DNA of 64,000 nt from Conchocele bisecta. Its lineage: Eukaryota; Mollusca; Bivalvia; Lucinida; Thyasiridae. Made by a program: the position numbers and the translations under genes. Location: the NCBI GenBank assembly GCA_029237695.1, contig CM055265.1, positions 46,313,056 to 46,377,055 of the forward strand. Reading direction: 5' to 3'. The notes under the pieces are model-generated. The model searched no databases. It saw only the letters and a program-made list of their open reading frames with translations, and was not told the DNA's origin. Position 1 is the first letter of the stretch. Every line of letters begins with the position of its first letter. Shown here one piece after another: positions 33,461 to 44,511 of this stretch.

Positions 33461-33769
33461 TTAATGCAATTTCAATGAGTACGCGCGTGATAGTTTATAT
33501 TCCAACACCCCATTTTTCTCCTCCGATATAGCTAATTTATTTCGCAGAGCAGCAACTAATTCTACCAGCTCTAGTCTACCACGTTCACCTTTAGCCACCT
33601 GACGGCGTAGTTGCTTATGTCTACAAAGAGTTTGGGCACTAACGAATTTACAAGGGCATCTGGGCCATTGAAATTGTGGGGGGACACAAGGAAACTTTCT
33701 ACGTCTCGCTAGATGCCTTCGTAGATAGTCTTTACACGTAAACGTCTTACAACAAGTCACACACTCCAT
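33461..33769 (-). CDS. Zinc-finger / coiled-coil protein near left end
   Basis: This is a 102-codon ATG-initiated frame. Residues 3-25 hold a C-x2-C-x12-H-x8-C arrangement (CVTCCKTFTCKDYLRRH...C). A second Cys/His cluster follows at about 38-55 (CPCKFVSAQTLCRHKQ). Residues 60-95 are charged and heptad-like (LELVELVAALRNKLAISEEK), suggesting dimerisation. It reads outward toward the left TIR, diverging from the plus-strand genes across a 117-bp spacer that contains an inverted repeat. A DNA-binding regulator of the element is plausible but not shown. It is one of the few frames here without visible damage. Confidence 0.6.
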   Translation of the reverse strand: MECVTCCKTFTCKDYLRRHLARRRKFPCVPPQFQWPRCPCKFVSAQTLCRHKQLRRQVAKGERGRLELVELVAALRNKLAISEEKNGVLEYKLSRAYSLKLH

Positions 33770-33775
33770 TATATA

Positions 33776-33880
33776 TGTATATAACCTATGAAATTTATCT
33801 GTTCAATTGGATGTTGAAATTAAACATGATGTAAATTGTACACGTCCAATTGAACAGATAAATTGCATAGGTTATATACA
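33776..33880. promoter_or_regulatory. Inverted-repeat divergent promoter region
   Basis: Two 36-bp arms, 33,776-33,811 and 33,845-33,880, are complementary except for one base: TGTATATAACCTATG...ATTTATCTGTTCAATTGG and its complement. Each arm ends 6-7 bp before an ATG, at 33,769 on the minus strand and 33,887 on the plus strand. Both divergent genes therefore sit behind the same TATATAACC-containing sequence. A shared promoter or operator bound by a dimer is inferred. Confidence 0.6.
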
Positions 33881-33886
33881 GAAAAT

Positions 33887-34003
33887 ATGATAACGCCAGA
33901 AATCGAAAGTTTGAGAAGAGAAGCCGAATCTCTAGGGATTACTTACAGTAAACGGTTGAGAGTTAGGGGGTTGACAAAGCTGATAAACGACACAAAGAAT
34001 TAG
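33887..34003 (+). CDS. Small SAP-like protein
   Basis: This is a 38-codon ATG frame encoding 'MITPEIESLRREAESLGITY' followed by 'SKRLRVRGLTKLIND'. The pattern of two short helices with 'LGI-x-YSKR-x-R-x-x-x-LTKLI' resembles the SAP or LEM-like DNA-binding helix-extended-loop-helix fold. Its stop lies 6 bp before the ATG taken as the polymerase start (34,010). It could be an independent small protein or the former N-terminus of the polymerase. Confidence 0.4.
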   Translation: MITPEIESLRREAESLGITYSKRLRVRGLTKLINDTKN

Positions 34004-34009
34004 GCGTTT

Positions 34010-37000
34010 ATGAAGTGGTTTACCCGCGCTCACAAACGAGCAGCCTTTAAAGACCTCTCACTAGCAGAGGAAGTTGGTAACATAATTCAAAAAGAAAGTG
34101 TTGCGGGGTTAAGGGCTAGTGTAATAAAACCTTCAAGCATCATTAGTTACATTATCCTTTCGTAAAAACATTGACATTAACGGGTCTGAACGCATGTCCG
34201 ATAAACTCACTCCTTATATAACAACCAATTTTTATTTGAGATATTCACATTCTTACAAGCTAGAACATATGGAGGAAACTAAAAATGGAAAACCTGTAAC
34301 TATAATAATGCACAAAAATCTCGGTAGCGAACCACTATCATCAATGAAAATCGTTAAAAAATGGCTGTCAGATAAGGAGCAAACACGAATAATGTCCGAT
34401 AAAATAGAAATACCAAATACAAAGTGGAAGTTTGTAAGATGGGTAGAGGTTTTCGTAAAGCTAATACAGGGTAGTAGGGGAATAGATTTGGGACTACAAT
34501 CCAAAGAAGCAGCAGGAGGAGAACTTCCAGAATGGCTGAAGAATAAAAAAGGTATGTATTCTTTAGATAAGTATAATGACGACCTTTGTCTGTCCAGGTG
34601 TCTAGCTATGCATATGACAGATAAAAGGCCCGACAGATGTACAGAAAAGGCGAAAGAACTTAGTAAGCAATATTTCGGTAGTAATGTGGTTTCACCAATT
34701 CCTTTTTCAGATCTGAAAAAGGTTGAAGAGTTTTTTTAAAATCGGTATAGAAGTATATCAACCCACCGAATGTAACGTATGGTGGTTGAAAAAGGTACCA
34801 GCACACTATAAGGCAATAGGTAATAAACCAATGACAATAGGACTGTTTAATAATCACTCATTTCTGATAAAAAACCTTAAAAACCTATCTAATATTTACG
34901 CCTGCGATAATTGCAAGCAGAAATTCACGAAAGCGAGTAATATGAAGAGACACAGACCAACATGTATGAAAGGTGAGACAAAAGTAATATGTGATGGTAA
35001 TTATTTAGAGCGCCCGCGTTCGTCGTTCGAGAAAGCGTCCTACCCAAAAAGTTCTAACAGTTATGGGGCAATCGATTGGATGTACTCTGTGGAAAAGCGG
35101 GAGGGAATTCACATTCACCACGAACAGTGTGGACACGGGGGTGAAATATGGGTTTTAGGAGCTCCAGTAGATGGATACTGTACAGAAACCAATACCGTAT
35201 ATCAATATCACGGCTGTTACTGGCACGGGTGTGAGATTCATGCAAAACATAGAAAAGAAGAACGCGCATCCACTATGAGAAGAGATACACTTATTAGAAG
35301 AAGCAAAGAATTCAACCTAGTAGTTATGTGGGAATTGCGAATTTCAAAGAACTGGTAAAGACATAAAGATCGGTTGCGACACTACTCTTTATCCATATCA
35401 GATAGTATACGATTTTGAGGCATATCAACCCAACCCAGAATTTGAAACTCTCGGTAATAATCTAGAGTACGAAGCCGAGCACGTTCCGGTAAGCGTTAGT
35501 ATAGGAGATAATTTCTCAGGAACAGTAACTCATATTTGTGATAAAGATCCCGCAAAACTTATAGAAAAATTCGTAGAAGATTTAAAAGTCAGGGGAAAAG
35601 CTATAAGAGAAGAAGTGTGGTCAAGATATGGGTTTAATACAGAACATTTACGTAAAACCCAAATCGCCAAGATCGAACAGTGGATAGAGCAATTACCGGT
35701 TATAGGTTTTAACAGCAGTAAGTACGATATAAAAACTTAATAAAGAAATACCTAGTAGGCGAACTGGCATCAACAACAAAGAAAGTAATGGTCGGAAAAC
35801 GTGCAAACGCAACAATATTTCTATTTACTCCAGAGTTTAGATTTCTTGATGTAATACTTTATCTAGGACCCGGTGTAAGTTACGATAGTTGGATAAAAGC
35901 CTACGAATGCAAAGGACAGAAATCTTTCTTTCCTTATGAGTGGTTCGATTCTCCAGACAAACTGGATTACCCAGGACTACCGGATATAGAGAATTGGTAT
36001 TCCACTATCTGGGAAAATGTTAATAGATGAAACAGAATTAAGTAAATGTCGTAGAATTTTCGAAGAAAATAAATATGAAAACTTTCAGAGATTGGTTGAA
36101 ATATTATAACGATTTAGATGTAGCACCGTTCCTAGAAGCGGTGGAAAAAATGTGTGAATTTTATAAACACAGAGGTGTGGATATTTTCAAAGATGCGGTA
36201 ACACTACCTGGAGTAGCTATACAATATTTATTGAGAGGAACCATTAAAGAACAAAAATCTTCAAAGACGATTATACCGGAGGATGCTCTATATGCACCAA
36301 AAGAAGAAACATACGAAATGATGAAGGACGCTCTAGTTGGCGGTCCAATCAATAGTATTTACACGATATGCAGAAGCTGGTGTTTCAAATATTAGATCTA
36401 ATTCCACAGGAATTAACAAACCGTGCAAGGCTGTTTTGGGGTACGACGCAAACGCGTTATATTTATCTACGTTAAATAAAGAGATGCCGTGTGGGAGAGA
36501 AACTATACACCATATAGATACCCCACATAACCCTAAATTTATTAAAAAGTTTTGTAAAAGAGTTTTATCCAGAGACTGGTTTGGGTTTGCAGAGGTGGAT
36601 ATAGAAGTTCCACACAACTTAAAAGATAAGTTTTCTGAAATGTCCCCAATATTTATAAACAGAGAAGTAGAGGTTGATGAAGTTCCCACACACATGTTAA
36701 AATATTTAAAAGATACTGGGCGAACAAGAGGAGATGGAAAAAAATTGGTGGGATCTATGACAGCCACTAAAGTATTGCTGTACGCGCCACTGTTGAAAAT
36801 GGTATTTAAACACGGCCTAGAAATAACTGGAGTTCATCGTGTTATAGATTATATTAGCGGAAAACCATTCGAATGGTTCGCAAAAGAAGTTACAGCCGCA
36901 AGACGAACGGGTGATGTAGAACCAAATAAGAAACCAGTAGCCGACATAATGAAATTATTAGGAAACTCGTGTTGTGGAAAAAATGATAGAGGCAACGGAG

Positions 37001-37709
37001 AGACATTTAAATACGACATATACACAAAACGAAACCTGTGTTGACAAAGCATTTAAGATCCGCGTATTTTGATGATTTGGAAGAGATAGGAGATGCGTAC
37101 GAAATATCTTCAAGAAAACCCAGGTGTGCGGTAAAGAGACCATTCCATTGTGGAATAGCGGTTTATCAACTAGCTAAATTGAGAATGTTGGAATTTTACT
37201 ACGAATTTCTTGACAAATACGTAAAAAGAGAAGACTTTGAATTAATACAGATGGATACGGATAGTATGTATATAGGAGTTAGTGGAAACACGATAGAGGA
37301 ATTGATTAGACCTAACTTACTAGACGGGTTTGAAAAAGAAAAAAAGAAATGGTTGGCTTGGGATAAATGGAGCGAAAGAGAGACCCGGACTTTCAAAATG
37401 GAATTTAGCGGAGATAGGGCGATAGCGTTATCTAGTAAGTGTTATTTTGTAGAAAAAATTAATTCTATTAATAAAAACTCTGCGAAAGGAATGTCCAAGA
37501 GAACTAACAATTTAAATTGGGATAGATATAAACGAGTACTAACCGAAACTACAGAAGATGGAAAACACATTATAGATGTAGCACAAAATAGGGGATTTAA
37601 AATGAAAGACGGTGTTATGAAAAACGTACTGTCAACAAAAATTAGGACTCTCGGCTACTACGATAAAAGACGTGTGTTACCAGACGGAATACATACAGAA
37701 CCTCTCTAA
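34010..37709 (+). pseudogene. Protein-primed family B DNA polymerase (pPolB), frameshifted
   Basis: The gene spans about 1,230 codons across some seven frameshifts (near 34,160, 34,730, 35,345, 35,735, 36,040, 36,350, 37,040). Domains appear in order. A Cys/His finger (CDNCKQKFTKASNMKRHRPTC) is followed by a 'GCYWHGC' nuclease-like segment (35,212-35,232), the 3'-5' exonuclease motifs YDFEAY (35,408) and FNSSKYD (35,708), and polymerase motif A (YDANALYLS, 36,442). Motif B reads GNSCCGK (36,961), where the usual Tyr is Cys. Motif C is MDTDSMY (37,251). The size and the insertion between motifs fit protein-primed polymerases of Polintons, which replicate the linear element from terminal protein bound to the TIRs. 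ATG 34,010 is a candidate start; 34,194 is the first ATG in the next frame. Confidence 0.92.
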
Positions 37710-37782
37710 TGATTTATTTAATAATTTTGAAAAAAATTATGAAAATTAACAATCTAAAGAACTCTGATGATTCCGGGGGTAG

Positions 37783-38790
37783 CTGGGTGTCAGAAGGCAC
37801 CGCGAGATAAGTTCTCGCGAACAAACCCTCGAGCATGGCCCATCATCCAAATAGTAGAGCACGGGCTCATCGGGCTTGGTAATAGATCGATCTAGATGAT
37901 ATACATTGAGAGACCACACGGATCAGTCGCGCGGCGGCTGCCACCTTCGAGCTCTCCCGGTTGATAGAGGTACCGGACATCAATATGATAAGGAAGCCGT
38001 TGCTCCTCTAAACCAACGGGTCACCCGCGCGAGACGGCAGAGGGCTCGCTCGTCACCCTTTTTAAACTTGATGGCATCTACGGGCTTCTTACCTATCAAT
38101 CTGGTCACCTCTCCGTTCAGTGCGGAGACCACGGCGGGCAGTCTGGCCACCCACTCGGTCGATCGCGAATGAGGGTCTACAAGTTCTTTAGCGCATTGGT
38201 GTCCGAACAGTCTCTCAGCCAGGGTTCGATTGAAGCGTTCCACGATCCCCTGGTCCCGGTGGATGTTGACGCGACCGCGTCTGATAGAAACTTCGTGCTT
38301 ATACAAGATGAGAGAGACCGAGCCCATGAACTCGCGGCCGGGATCGACCTGGAGAAGATTCGGCCATTTGAGAGGACTCCTCTTATATATTCGGGAGAGA
38401 GCCTCGGCCACCTCCTTAGACTCTTTAGTGGCCAACGGCTCAGCCCCCCTTATAACGACTCGCTACGTCAACGACTGTCAGCGCGTACTTGTACGTCTTA
38501 CGACCGACGCGATCGTGAGGGAGAAACAGGAGATCCGCTTGGTGAACTTGGTTCGGTACCGGCACGTCGAATTTCGGGCGCGGAATATTGTGAGGCGCGG
38601 GTAAATAGATCTGCCAGATGGCCTGCTTCTTGAGCCATTCCTTGACAGCGTTTTCTGAAACCTTGGTCGCCGCCGCGAGGTTCTTGATGGCAGCGAGTCC
38701 CTTCCAGTAGCCGCGGGGGCTATAGTACGTGTTCGCTAGCTTGCGCGTTAGGCGAACCGATAGTTTGGTATTAAGTTTGCGCGTGTTCAT
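37783..38790 (-). pseudogene. Polinton integrase (retroviral-type, rve), frameshifted
   Basis: ATG at 38,790 overlaps the upstream gene by 20 bp. The N-terminal part has a helical domain ending 'VKEWLKKQAIWQIY', then 'PNQVHQADLLFLPHD' with the first catalytic Asp and 'TVVDVASRYK'. A frameshift and stop lie at 38,436-38,445. The second frame continues 'LLQVDPGREFMG' (second Asp) and 'QGIVERFNRTLAERL' (catalytic Glu). A further break near 37,945 separates the C-terminal chromo-like part, readable as 'VYHLDRSITKPDEPVLYY' around 37,870. It would insert the element with TIR-end processing. Gene order (convergent with pPolB) is usual for Polintons. Confidence 0.92.
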
Positions 38791-39121
38791 CGTATGCGAT
38801 GTATTCTAATATAGCTGACAATCTCCAACAGACCCTCGCCAGATCGTCCGGTAACTGCGTCGATAATAATAAACCTTTATTGGAAGTGCAATCGCGATTG
38901 GGGGTTAAGTTCTGAAGGAAATTGGGAAAATATAATCCCCCAGGATTGGTGGAGGAATCTAACATCCGCTTTGCGAAAAGGGTGGCCGCTTTTTCGTCGT
39001 CCCGCCACGTCTCGAGAGAATCTCGGGCCAGACGAATCATACCCTTTGCACCAGCTATGCGGTGTTTAAGGGCAGTGTAGCCTACATCAATCATAGCAAA
39101 ATAAAGTTCGTCAACTGACAT
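38771..39121 (-). CDS. Conserved Polinton protein of unknown function
   Basis: This 116-codon ATG frame (MSVDELYFAMIDVGYTALKH...) contains 'NPGGLYFPNFLQNLTPNRD' and ends 'AILEYIAYDEHAQT'. It is largely alpha-helical with no Cys, no signal peptide and no clear membrane segment. The stop lies within the first codons of the integrase gene, implying a linked unit. I recognise it only as a recurring neighbour in invertebrate Polintons. In this copy the upstream gene reads into it without a stop. Confidence 0.6.
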   Translation of the reverse strand: MSVDELYFAMIDVGYTALKHRIAGAKGMIRLARDSLETWRDDEKAATLFAKRMLDSSTNPGGLYFPNFLQNLTPNRDCTSNKGLLLSTQLPDDLARVCWRLSAILEYIAYDEHAQT

Positions 39122-39589
39122 CGTTCTATATATATATATATATAATAATTTAATAATTAATAAAATCGATTGAATATAGTAGCCGACGAGCCCCACCACA
39201 CCCATTCCCACGACGATGAACGCGATCTCGCGGTCTTTTTGTGGCTCTGACGGTACATAGAAATCTGAAAGTTGGGGCTCGCGATCCAGCGGCACGAGAC
39301 TTTTCTGCGGATATGCCAGCGCGTACTCGCGGTTGGCTTCTTCAACGTTCTGAAAAGTTTGTGCGGCGTGATTTTCGCGGCGAAGCTCTTCATTGACCTA
39401 GTCAAGATGGGCGGTTTGTTTTTCCGACCACGCTTCCTTTGCGCTATTGAATTGTTCTACAGCTAAATCGTGACGCGTACTCTCCTCATCCACGTTCGAG
39501 TTTTGTAGTTTAGAGAATAGAAAGTTGCTGCCGGTGAACGCAAATGCGTTTAAGAGCGCACCACCTATCATTATTGCGATTGAAGCCAT
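39122..39589 (-). pseudogene. Conserved Polinton membrane protein, frameshifted
   Basis: It starts 'MASIAIMIGGALLNAFAFTG' at 39,589, an N-terminal hydrophobic glycine-rich segment, then a charged helix ('RHDLAVEQFNSAKEAWSEKQ'). A stop at 39,398 is followed in another frame by 'PQLSDFYVPSEPQKDREIAF' and a second hydrophobic segment 'IVVGMGVVGLVGYYI' (about 39,190-39,240). Two membrane anchors flanking a helical body suggest a small structural or membrane protein. The normal stop seems lost in a TA microsatellite at 39,125-39,145, so the frame runs into the next gene. Confidence 0.6.
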
Positions 39590-39823
39590 TTATTTCCATA
39601 TATTAACTGGTAGAATTCCAGCTTTAACTAGATAATCTCGGGTCCAAACTGCGGCCGCTACATCTAAGGTCGCGAGCCCTACGTCTCTCACAGTAAAGTC
39701 CAATTTGGGAGCGGATCCTCCTAGGGCCATCTTTGATAGTCGAGCATACCCGATACTGAAACCCGATATCACCACGGCGTGATAAAGCGCATTCACTAAC
39801 ATTTTACCGTCTTGTTCAGCCAT
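39590..39823 (-). CDS. Conserved small Polinton protein (77 aa)
   Basis: The ATG is at 39,823. The sequence includes 'ALYHAVVISGFSIGYARLSK' and 'GGSAPKLDFTVRDVGLATLD', moderately hydrophobic with a final 'LVKAGILPVNIWK'. It ends one base before the next gene's ATG and its start touches the previous gene's last codons, as in compact viral operons. I recognise the pattern as a frequent Polinton neighbour of unknown function, possibly membrane-associated. Confidence 0.6.
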   Translation of the reverse strand: MAEQDGKMLVNALYHAVVISGFSIGYARLSKMALGGSAPKLDFTVRDVGLATLDVAAAVWTRDYLVKAGILPVNIWK

Positions 39824-40326
39824 TATTGCATATAAAAGGGGTCGCGATCAATGTTTAAATGGGGCGCATCCAATCGCGATTGGTGTTTCGTAACTTTCTT
39901 CTGAACACTGGCTGGTTGTTTTTCGATAATGTGGGGTATTTCCACACGCACAGGGCACCAACAACTGCCAGACCACCACCAACAACCCAACTCCAAATCA
40001 CGAATTTGGGTGACAAATTCAAAGAATTTGGGTGTGCTTCCAATTCGTGAATTGGGGGTTGTACTCAACTCTGTCTTCAGATGTTTTGCTGTCTCCGTCC
40101 CCGATTGCAACCCCAATCTCGATTGGAGTTTAGCCTCTCGAAGCTCGGCGAGTATTTTATCTTGTTTAACTTTTCGGGTGGCAGCCGCCGCCCGCCCAGC
40201 TGCCTGTCTTTTGGGATTTTTTATATGCGGTATGTCATCCAGTGGCGGAGTAACACTCGGGTTCGATTGGGTTGGAGCAATCGGGTTCAACTCCGTCACT
40301 CTCGCGGGTGTGTCTTGTGTCATCAT
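39823..40326 (-). pseudogene. Polinton protein with charged N-terminus and C-terminal membrane anchor, frameshifted
   Basis: ATG at 40,326 begins a Pro/Asn-rich start followed by 'HIKNPKRQAAGRAAAATRKV', a basic helix. A frameshift at about 40,020 separates it from the C-terminal part in the next frame (to 39,855), which contains the membrane segment 'WVVGGGLAVVGALCVWKY'. The 167-codon frame as it stands reads through in the wrong phase. Two CCAATC(G/T)CGATTGG palindromes lie in the gene (40,113 and 39,870). A tail-anchored structural or host-interaction protein is plausible. Confidence 0.6.
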
Positions 40327-40890
40327 TTATAATATTAGGGCTTATAGTTCGTGGGCATATATGTCCAAATTGACAGTGTTTACCCGTGGTCAATGCGGTT
40401 GTCAGCGGAGCTAAGTACATTCCAAACTTGTGATAAATTAAGCAGCAGGCTGTTCTAAGAGTGTGACCTATAAAAGGGTCAGTCTCTAGATCGTCAATCA
40501 ATCCCGCGGTGTTTGGTATAGGGAGAAGTATACTAACGGCGGTTGCGTACAAATGAATAGCCGCCGATCCGAGAGTTTTTGTCATCTCCGCTCCAAATTT
40601 GGATTCGTATCGCGCATACATTTTATCGATCTCCGCATCTGACATCTTATCCACCTGAAAAACTGAGAGACGCCCCTACCGAGATAATGCTCCGATTGTC
40701 CCCCAGCAACCAGCGCAGCTAGCCGCTCTCGTCGCGCCGCATTTTCATTTTCATTCGGAGTCGTTGCACTCAACCCAATACCAACCGCCGTTGGAGTTGA
40801 TTCCGATTGCTCTGTCGGATCATTATCTATGTTGGCAGTCGAAGTTGAGGTTTCTTCTATTAGCTGATCGAGAAGTTCGTCGCAGTTCAT
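40235..40890 (-). pseudogene. Conserved Polinton protein, N-terminal acidic, frameshifted
   Basis: ATG at 40,890 follows AATTAATTTTAAGAAA directly. The first part encodes 'MNCDELLDQLIEETSTSTAN' and 'RRERLAALVAGG'. Near 40,680 the frame shifts; the rest, from 40,645, reads 'MSDAEIDKMYARYESKFGAE', 'LGSAAIHLYATAVSILLPIP' and 'TACCLIYHKFGMYLAPLTTA'. It is mainly alpha-helical and may be membrane-active. The end overlaps the next gene by about 90 bp. The function is unknown to me, though the arrangement beside the tail-anchored protein is typical of this Polinton type. Confidence 0.6.
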
Positions 40891-41022
40891 TTTTCTTAAA
40901 ATTAATTTAACTATTCTAACAAGTCTCATCACTTTAACATATTGGCAAGCGCACCACCCGATACTTATGATCACCATTATGCTCGCAAAAAAGCTCGCAG
41001 CGGAGCACCAAATTGTTAACAT
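40891..41022 (-). other. Short hydrophobic open stretch beside the LINE junction
   Basis: The minus strand is open from an ATG at 41,022 with 'FFASIMVIISIGWCACQYV', a possible membrane helix, and continues in frame into the next gene. It may be the end of a Polinton gene whose beginning was lost at the LINE junction. Confidence 0.3.
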
Positions 41023-41318
41023 TGTTAACCATTGTTCAGCATTTGTTCAACATTTGTTAAACGACCGTTACGTGAATAATGGCGGATAGTTGTTTACATT
41101 TCGCGAGAAAGGATTAATTATTATGTGACGTTAAAACCAACTTTTTGGAGGTAACAACTAGATGATATCAGTTATGAATGTTTGCTTGACATGTTCCTGC
41201 TGATTGTGATGGTTTCTGACTTGTGAAATGTGTTTCATAGCCAACTATTTACTCTGACATCGATTCTCATACACTGGTATACTACGTTACCGCTATTTGT
41301 GTTAGCGCACCATATCTT

Positions 41319-42272
41319 GTGAACCGACGATTTGGCGCGAACCCACGCTCAAAATGTCCGGAGCTATACTACACTAAAAACGTTACGTCTACGTTAGTGG
41401 TGAATTGGATTATGTTCACACCAGTTCCGACTGCCCGTCAGAAGCGAGCTCTCTCGTCACCAGAGGATCACATTGAGAGTAAGAAAAACCGTGTTCCCGA
41501 CTCTGAATCTGACACTTTGATGGCGACTCCGGATATACCAATCACACCTGGACAATCACCACCGAAGGTTACTCTTGATGCGGATGCGATTTTAAGTATT
41601 GCAACAGCCCTGAAAGGTATGCTCAAGGATGAGTTGAAGGAATACACTCAAACGTTATCGCGCTCCATTATTGACGGAGTAGCAGAGGGTATTCACACCA
41701 AGATTGCGGAGCTACAAAGTGAAAATGCAGAGCTCAAGTCACAAAACGTATTGCTAAAAGATCATGTAAAGCAGTTAGAAACCGCAGTAAGATGCCGGGG
41801 AGCAATACAGCCGTCGTAACTCACTACGGATTAACGGGATTCCTGAGAGTGGAGCCGGATGCCCTGCCGATCTAGACAATTACATAGTAGAAGCGTGTGC
41901 GAAATCGGGGGTCGAGCTTTCCCTATCTGACATCGACAGAGTACATCGCATCGGTCAACCGCCTGCATCCGCATCTACATCTACATCATCCAGCAAACCA
42001 CGCACAGTTCTTGCGAAGTTTGCAACTTATCGTGTCAGGCGTAAGGTTCAGCGCATACGGAAGGAGTTACTGCAAACGGAGGGAGTCTTTGTCAACGAGG
42101 ATCTGACAAGAGCACGCAGTCATCTATTCTATGAGGCCAGGCAACTCTGTAACGGCGGCAAAAATGCGAAGCTGCGCGGAGCTTGGACGTCTGATGGTGT
42201 CATCCTGGTGAAGGACAGCAGTGAATCCATCCACCGTATCCTCACAAAATCTGACTTGCAAAAGTTCTCATA
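41319..42272 (+). pseudogene. LINE ORF1 protein (coiled coil + RRM-like), frameshifted
   Basis: The first frame (41,319-41,819; a likely real start is the ATG at 41,413) has a Pro/Ser-rich N-terminus and the heptad-like coil 'IAELQSENAELKSQNVLLKD'. One frameshift near 41,800 leads to the RNA-binding part: 'INGIPESGAG', 'DIDRVHRIGQPP', 'LAKFATYRVRRKVQ', 'FVNEDLTRARSHLFYEARQL' and 'LRGAWTSDG'. This is the usual ORF1p layout (trimeric coil, RRM-like core, C-terminal domain), which binds LINE RNA. It ends with a TAA at 42,270-42,272. Confidence 0.8.
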
Positions 42273-42839
42273 ACTTTCTTGAGTTGAGTATACTCCACTA
42301 ATACTATCAACTACATGTATTGTCAACTTGACTAAAACACTGTAATGTGAAGACAGTACAGCATAGAAGTATAATGAACACTTGTACATTTACACCGGAT
42401 CGCCTTACTCCTCAAAACTGTGAATCGGAAATCTCACCGAACCAAAACTTCGTTGCAGATCAATTTACGTCTAGCTTGTTTTCATTGGGCATACTATAAC
42501 ATATCAAGCATGGCCACTGGTCACTGTTGTGCTAACGCTGTACATCTGGCAAGCAGACTAGACATCAGTTGTTCTGCACGAGTCCGCCGTCAATACTAGT
42601 TGAACTGTAATAACCGTGGTTATGCATAAAAAGTGGGTCACACGTAAGAACAATGCGAATAGGACTGTATGCATACACGTTGTGACCATCAGCCACTCTA
42701 AGGCTTTAAATCAACAATGTCTATTTTCATTTTTTACTTTTATGCCCCCATTACCGAATGGTAAGGGGGCATATATGTGTGCACACATGGTGTTAACCTA
42801 GTAATTTCCGCTCACTTGCTATAGCTGGTAGATGTCAAC

Positions 42840-43480
42840 ATGTTCATACTGAACGGCGAACAGAGTAGATCGTGAGCTCCCGATATCCAAAGTATGGTGG
42901 AGAGTGCAGACCCTGATATAACTGTGTGTATGGACGGTAATATCTGGGACTATGCTGGTCACATGATGCTAAACTTGTAAGGTCTATTTTATATGCGGAA
43001 TTTATTAGTTGCCATTACTTTCATTATTTTTCTTGTCCTGCTGATGTGCAACAAAATGATCAGTGCAGACCCTGATAGAACTGTGTGTACACATGACGCT
43101 AAACATGTAAGGTCCATCTATCTCACTGGTGATGGTTGGTAGATGACATTATTATTGTATTTTCGATATTGAAAAGTGAACATAGCAGATCATGATTTTC
43201 AGATGGGCAACATACAGTGAACAGTGCTGACCCTGATAGAGCTGTGTTTGCACACAGCCTAATCTGGGACTACGCTGGGCACATGGCGATAATCCGGTAA
43301 GGTCCACTTCAAATGCTGAAGTCGGTAGATGTCATGATTTTCATGATTGAGAACAGCGTACAGAGTATACGTAGATCCTGATGTGCTGATGAGCAATATA
43401 CAGTGAACAGTGCAGACCCTGATAAGACTGTGTGTGTGCACGGTGATATCTGAGACTATGCTGGACACATGGCGATAAAC
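42840..43480 (+). repeat. Tandem ~160-190-bp repeats between LINE ORF1 and ORF2
   Basis: Four degenerate units each contain 'gtgcagaccctgata' and 'actgtgtgt', at 42,905, 43,062, 43,222 and 43,411, followed by 'ctgggactatgctgg' and 'cacatg'. The 2.2-kb gap between ORF1 and ORF2 is unusually long for this LINE type, so the repeats may be a separate insertion. Confidence 0.65.
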
Positions 43481-44511
43481 CGGGTCATCTCGGCTAATTA
43501 TGTTTTAATTGGCATGTGTATTTTTGTCTCGTTGATCCAATGCATATACTTGGTGCAATCTGTGCCCAGGCTGATCCTGCTTGCCCAGTTGTCTGATTTG
43601 TGTTTATTCTCTACTATAAATCCAAAACATTGGTGTTTGTATCGTAACATATCTGGCTATACTGGTCGCTTTACCAATTGGTGTGACACATGTAACTGAG
43701 TAAGTCGGCGGGCAGACAGGGCACGGATTGCTCCGCACTGTAAGGACATCGTATTTGCATGTGACTAGGTTGGTCAAACTGGTAATAAGTACTAATTGTA
43801 AATAGTAGGGCAGCAGACTGAAGGGGCACTATCGTATATTGGGACTATTTTACATGTGTATTGAGATGTTAATGTAATCACTGCATTTATAACATGCGAG
43901 CGACGCGAGGTTTATATGATATAATGATCGGTAAACAGCATACATGCTGCTCGACCACACAGCTCTGTGGACAGATCTGAGTGCAATCTGTACGTATTCG
44001 TCGATATTGACATGCCTGCACTACATGGTTTTCGGATGTATTTTATGTGTGCAAGATGACAATATGGTTTGAACATGTAGGCTACAAATTTACAATTTAC
44101 ATGCATGTATACTGTGCCCCTACTACCAGCTAACGTGGTTTAGTATTGCGCTAAAAGATTTTCCAATTAATATTTTTCAATCAGACTACCACATAATACC
44201 AGTAATTTGTCAAGCGTACTGGACACTCATCTCACTGCACTTGGCAGGCATATTCGTGTCCAGTGGTCATATTGTATACACACAAAATTATTTACCTTTA
44301 ACTAATTGATTATGTAATTGCCTCCAACGAGTGCTATTCAAGGAATGCTATTTTTCTCAGGTTTATTCTTTTTCTGTTTCCTTTTGTATAAGTGTGCATG
44401 TGCCAAGGGGGACCATCCGTTGGGTGGGAACGGTGTGTATGCAACTCAGAGTTATCGACCTTACGGCAGTGACACGATGGCTACATTCCTAATGTTGATC
44501 GGTTCAGTAAC

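Noticed and set aside
34010..37709. Programmed frameshifting in the polymerase gene
   Set aside because: About seven shifts in both directions without slippery sites, plus an altered motif B, fit decay rather than recoding.
37906..38633. Plus-strand frames of 88-154 codons over the integrase
   Set aside because: Antisense shadows of the integrase gene, whose catalytic motifs read on the minus strand.
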